From: Bacillota bacterium | Lineage (GTDB): Bacteria; Bacillota; UBA4882; UBA10575 | Assembly (NCBI GenBank): GCA_012512605.1 | Contig: JAAZDX010000170.1 | Location: forward strand, 1-6,397 | Reading direction: 5' to 3' | DNA: 6,397 nucleotides | Shown: one piece after another, positions 5,530 through 6,397 of the stretch | Layout of the letters: each line of letters opens with the position of its first letter | Numbering within the stretch: the stretch's first letter is position 1 | Translations under genes and position numbers: made by a program | Notes under the pieces: model-generated | Told to the model about the DNA's origin: nothing | Seen by the model: the letters and a program-made list of their open reading frames with translations, nothing else | The model's database searches: none

Positions 5530-6144
5530 ATGACGGACCATTACTTTACAGTAGAACCCGGCTCGGCCCGTCAACCGCGGGAAATTTCGGTTACCCTCCG
5601 CGGAAAAGAGCTGCGTTTGCAGACCGATGCCGGTGTATTTTCCCGGGACCGGCTGGATTTGGGGACGAAGGTCTTGGTGGAAAGTCTTGACCTTACTGGT
5701 GTGCGGGCACCTTTGGATTTGGGATGCGGCTACGGTCCGATTGGGCTTGCGGTGGCGCGGGAGCTGCCGTCGGTTCAAGTTTACATGAGCGATCTGAACC
5801 GGCGGGCGACGGAACTGGCCATAGAAAACGCCGCCCTAAATGGGATTAATAATGTCGTTATCAAGCAGGGCGATGGTTTTGAGCCGTGGCAGGATCTTTT
5901 TGCCGCTGGTTTCCGCTTTGACCTGGTGGCGATCAATCCCCCGCTCCGGGCCGGAAAAGAAGTGGTGCTGCGCCTTTTTACCGCAGCCCGGGACTATTTG
6001 GCCCCGGCGGGGCAGTTGTGGGCGGTGATCCGGACTAGCCAGGGGGCCAAAACTTACCTCCGGGAACTGCAAAAGATTTTTCCGGCGGCGGAGACGGCGT
6101 CGATCAAAAGCGGCTACCGTGTGCTGCGCGCATATATGCGCTAA
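5530..6144 (+). CDS. Class I SAM-dependent methyltransferase, RsmC/YbxB-like
   Basis: 204 aa, a small-methyltransferase (MTS) domain protein of the RsmC group. E. coli RsmC methylates G1207 (m2G) in 16S rRNA; this is the short single-domain form resembling B. subtilis YbxB. Seen: N-terminal DHYFTVEPG (3-11), RLQTDAGVFSRDRLDLGTKV (29-48), SAM-binding motif I LDLGCGYGPIG (62-72), the acidic residue after strand 2 (Asp88) and motif IV NPPLRAGK (136-143), typical of N-methyltransferases acting on bases. An ATG at 5524 would add two residues, but AAGGGG (5516-5521) is only 2 nt from it and 8 nt from the ATG at 5530, and relatives begin near M-(S/T)-(D/E)-H-Y, so 5530 is preferred. The preceding 5450-5529 has no convincing promoter. 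The substrate is inferred from family. Confidence 0.93.
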   Translation: MTDHYFTVEPGSARQPREISVTLRGKELRLQTDAGVFSRDRLDLGTKVLVESLDLTGVRAPLDLGCGYGPIGLAVARELPSVQVYMSDLNRRATELAIENAALNGINNVVIKQGDGFEPWQDLFAAGFRFDLVAINPPLRAGKEVVLRLFTAARDYLAPAGQLWAVIRTSQGAKTYLRELQKIFPAAETASIKSGYRVLRAYMR

Positions 6145-6297
6145 AGCCAGAAGGTCCAGTGCGGTCCATAAAAATGGTGAGGTAACGGGGTCGTAATTAA
6201 GGTATAAAATTGAGTCCTACTTGCTGCTAACGCTGCGAGTGGAACTGAAGGTAAAGCTGCCAACAATCGGGCCAAAGGCCCAATTTAAATTGTACTC
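6145..6297. other. Intergenic region after the methyltransferase gene
   Basis: No gene is seen. A short hairpin GGGCC-AAA-GGCCC (6269-6281) is followed by the perfect 12-nt palindrome CAATTTAAATTG (6281-6292). It could be a weak bidirectional stop for the upstream gene, but there is no proper T-run. Confidence 0.4.
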
Positions 6298-6326
6298 TTG
6301 ACGAGAATCGAGGAATAACGTATACT
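6298..6326 (+). promoter_or_regulatory. Promoter of the tRNA gene
   Basis: TTGACG (6298-6303) and TATACT (6321-6326) are separated by exactly 17 nt, each one base from consensus. Transcription would start near 6333, about 8 nt before the tRNA, as expected for a strong stable-RNA promoter. More tRNA genes may follow beyond the window. Confidence 0.88.
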
Positions 6327-6340
6327 ATTATATGCTGTAG

Positions 6341-6397
6341 CGGGGTGTGGCGCAGTTTGGCAGCGCGTCTGCTTTGGGAGCAGAAGGCCCAGGGTTC
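6341..6397 (+). tRNA. tRNA-Pro (anticodon TGG), 3' end beyond the window
   Basis: The first 57 nt of a tRNA. It has acceptor strand CGGGGTG, spacer TG, D stem GCGC with loop AGTTTGGCA and GCGC, anticodon stem TCTGC/GCAGA around loop TTTGGGA (anticodon TGG), the variable loop, and the T arm up to GGGTTC. The CGGGGTG acceptor is typical of proline tRNAs. The 3' acceptor strand is outside the window. Confidence 0.95.

Overview
The window carries most of a de novo purine (IMP) biosynthesis operon on the minus strand and its promoter and RNA switches. Divergent from it, on the plus strand, are a membrane-protein gene, an RsmC/YbxB-type methyltransferase gene and the 5' part of a tRNA-Pro gene. The purE-B-C-S-Q-L order, the separate small PurS and PurQ subunits, the guanine/PRPP riboswitches, strong GGAGG-type ribosome sites and two TTG starts all point to a Bacillota (Firmicutes) genome, probably a clostridial or related anaerobic lineage. 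I cannot name the species.

Layout. 1-3827 (minus): purE, purB, purC, purS, purQ and the first 91 codons of purL, tightly packed or overlapping; purL runs out of the window. 3828-4320 (minus): pur promoter, a guanine aptamer directly abutting a PRPP (ykkC subtype 2b) aptamer, a shared intrinsic terminator, and then about 230 nt of further leader holding an unassigned foldable block before purE. 4321-4622: divergent intergenic region with a plus-strand promoter candidate, a possible 50-codon hydrophobic ORF and a hairpin/mini-ORF just before the next gene. 4623-5396 (plus): multi-pass membrane protein of unknown function with a clear terminator. 5530-6144 (plus): class I SAM methyltransferase. 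6298-6397 (plus): strong promoter and a tRNA-Pro(TGG) cut by the window edge.

How it works together. The operon encodes the IMP pathway steps from FGAR to FGAM (PurL/Q/S), carboxyaminoimidazole formation (PurE), SAICAR synthesis (PurC) and fumarate release (PurB). The leader should shut the operon off when guanine is plentiful, unless PRPP, the pathway's starting substrate, is also plentiful. Such tandem guanine-PRPP switches are known and have been described as an IMPLY logic gate.

The most unusual observation is in PurQ. The protein is full length and aligns without gaps to the start of B. subtilis PurQ as I recall it, but the nucleophilic cysteine of the glutaminase (position 86) is alanine, and several neighbouring conserved glutaminase residues are also changed. 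His203 and Glu205 of the triad remain. This looks like a PurQ that has lost glutaminase activity but been kept as a subunit, which would mean ammonia reaches PurL some other way.
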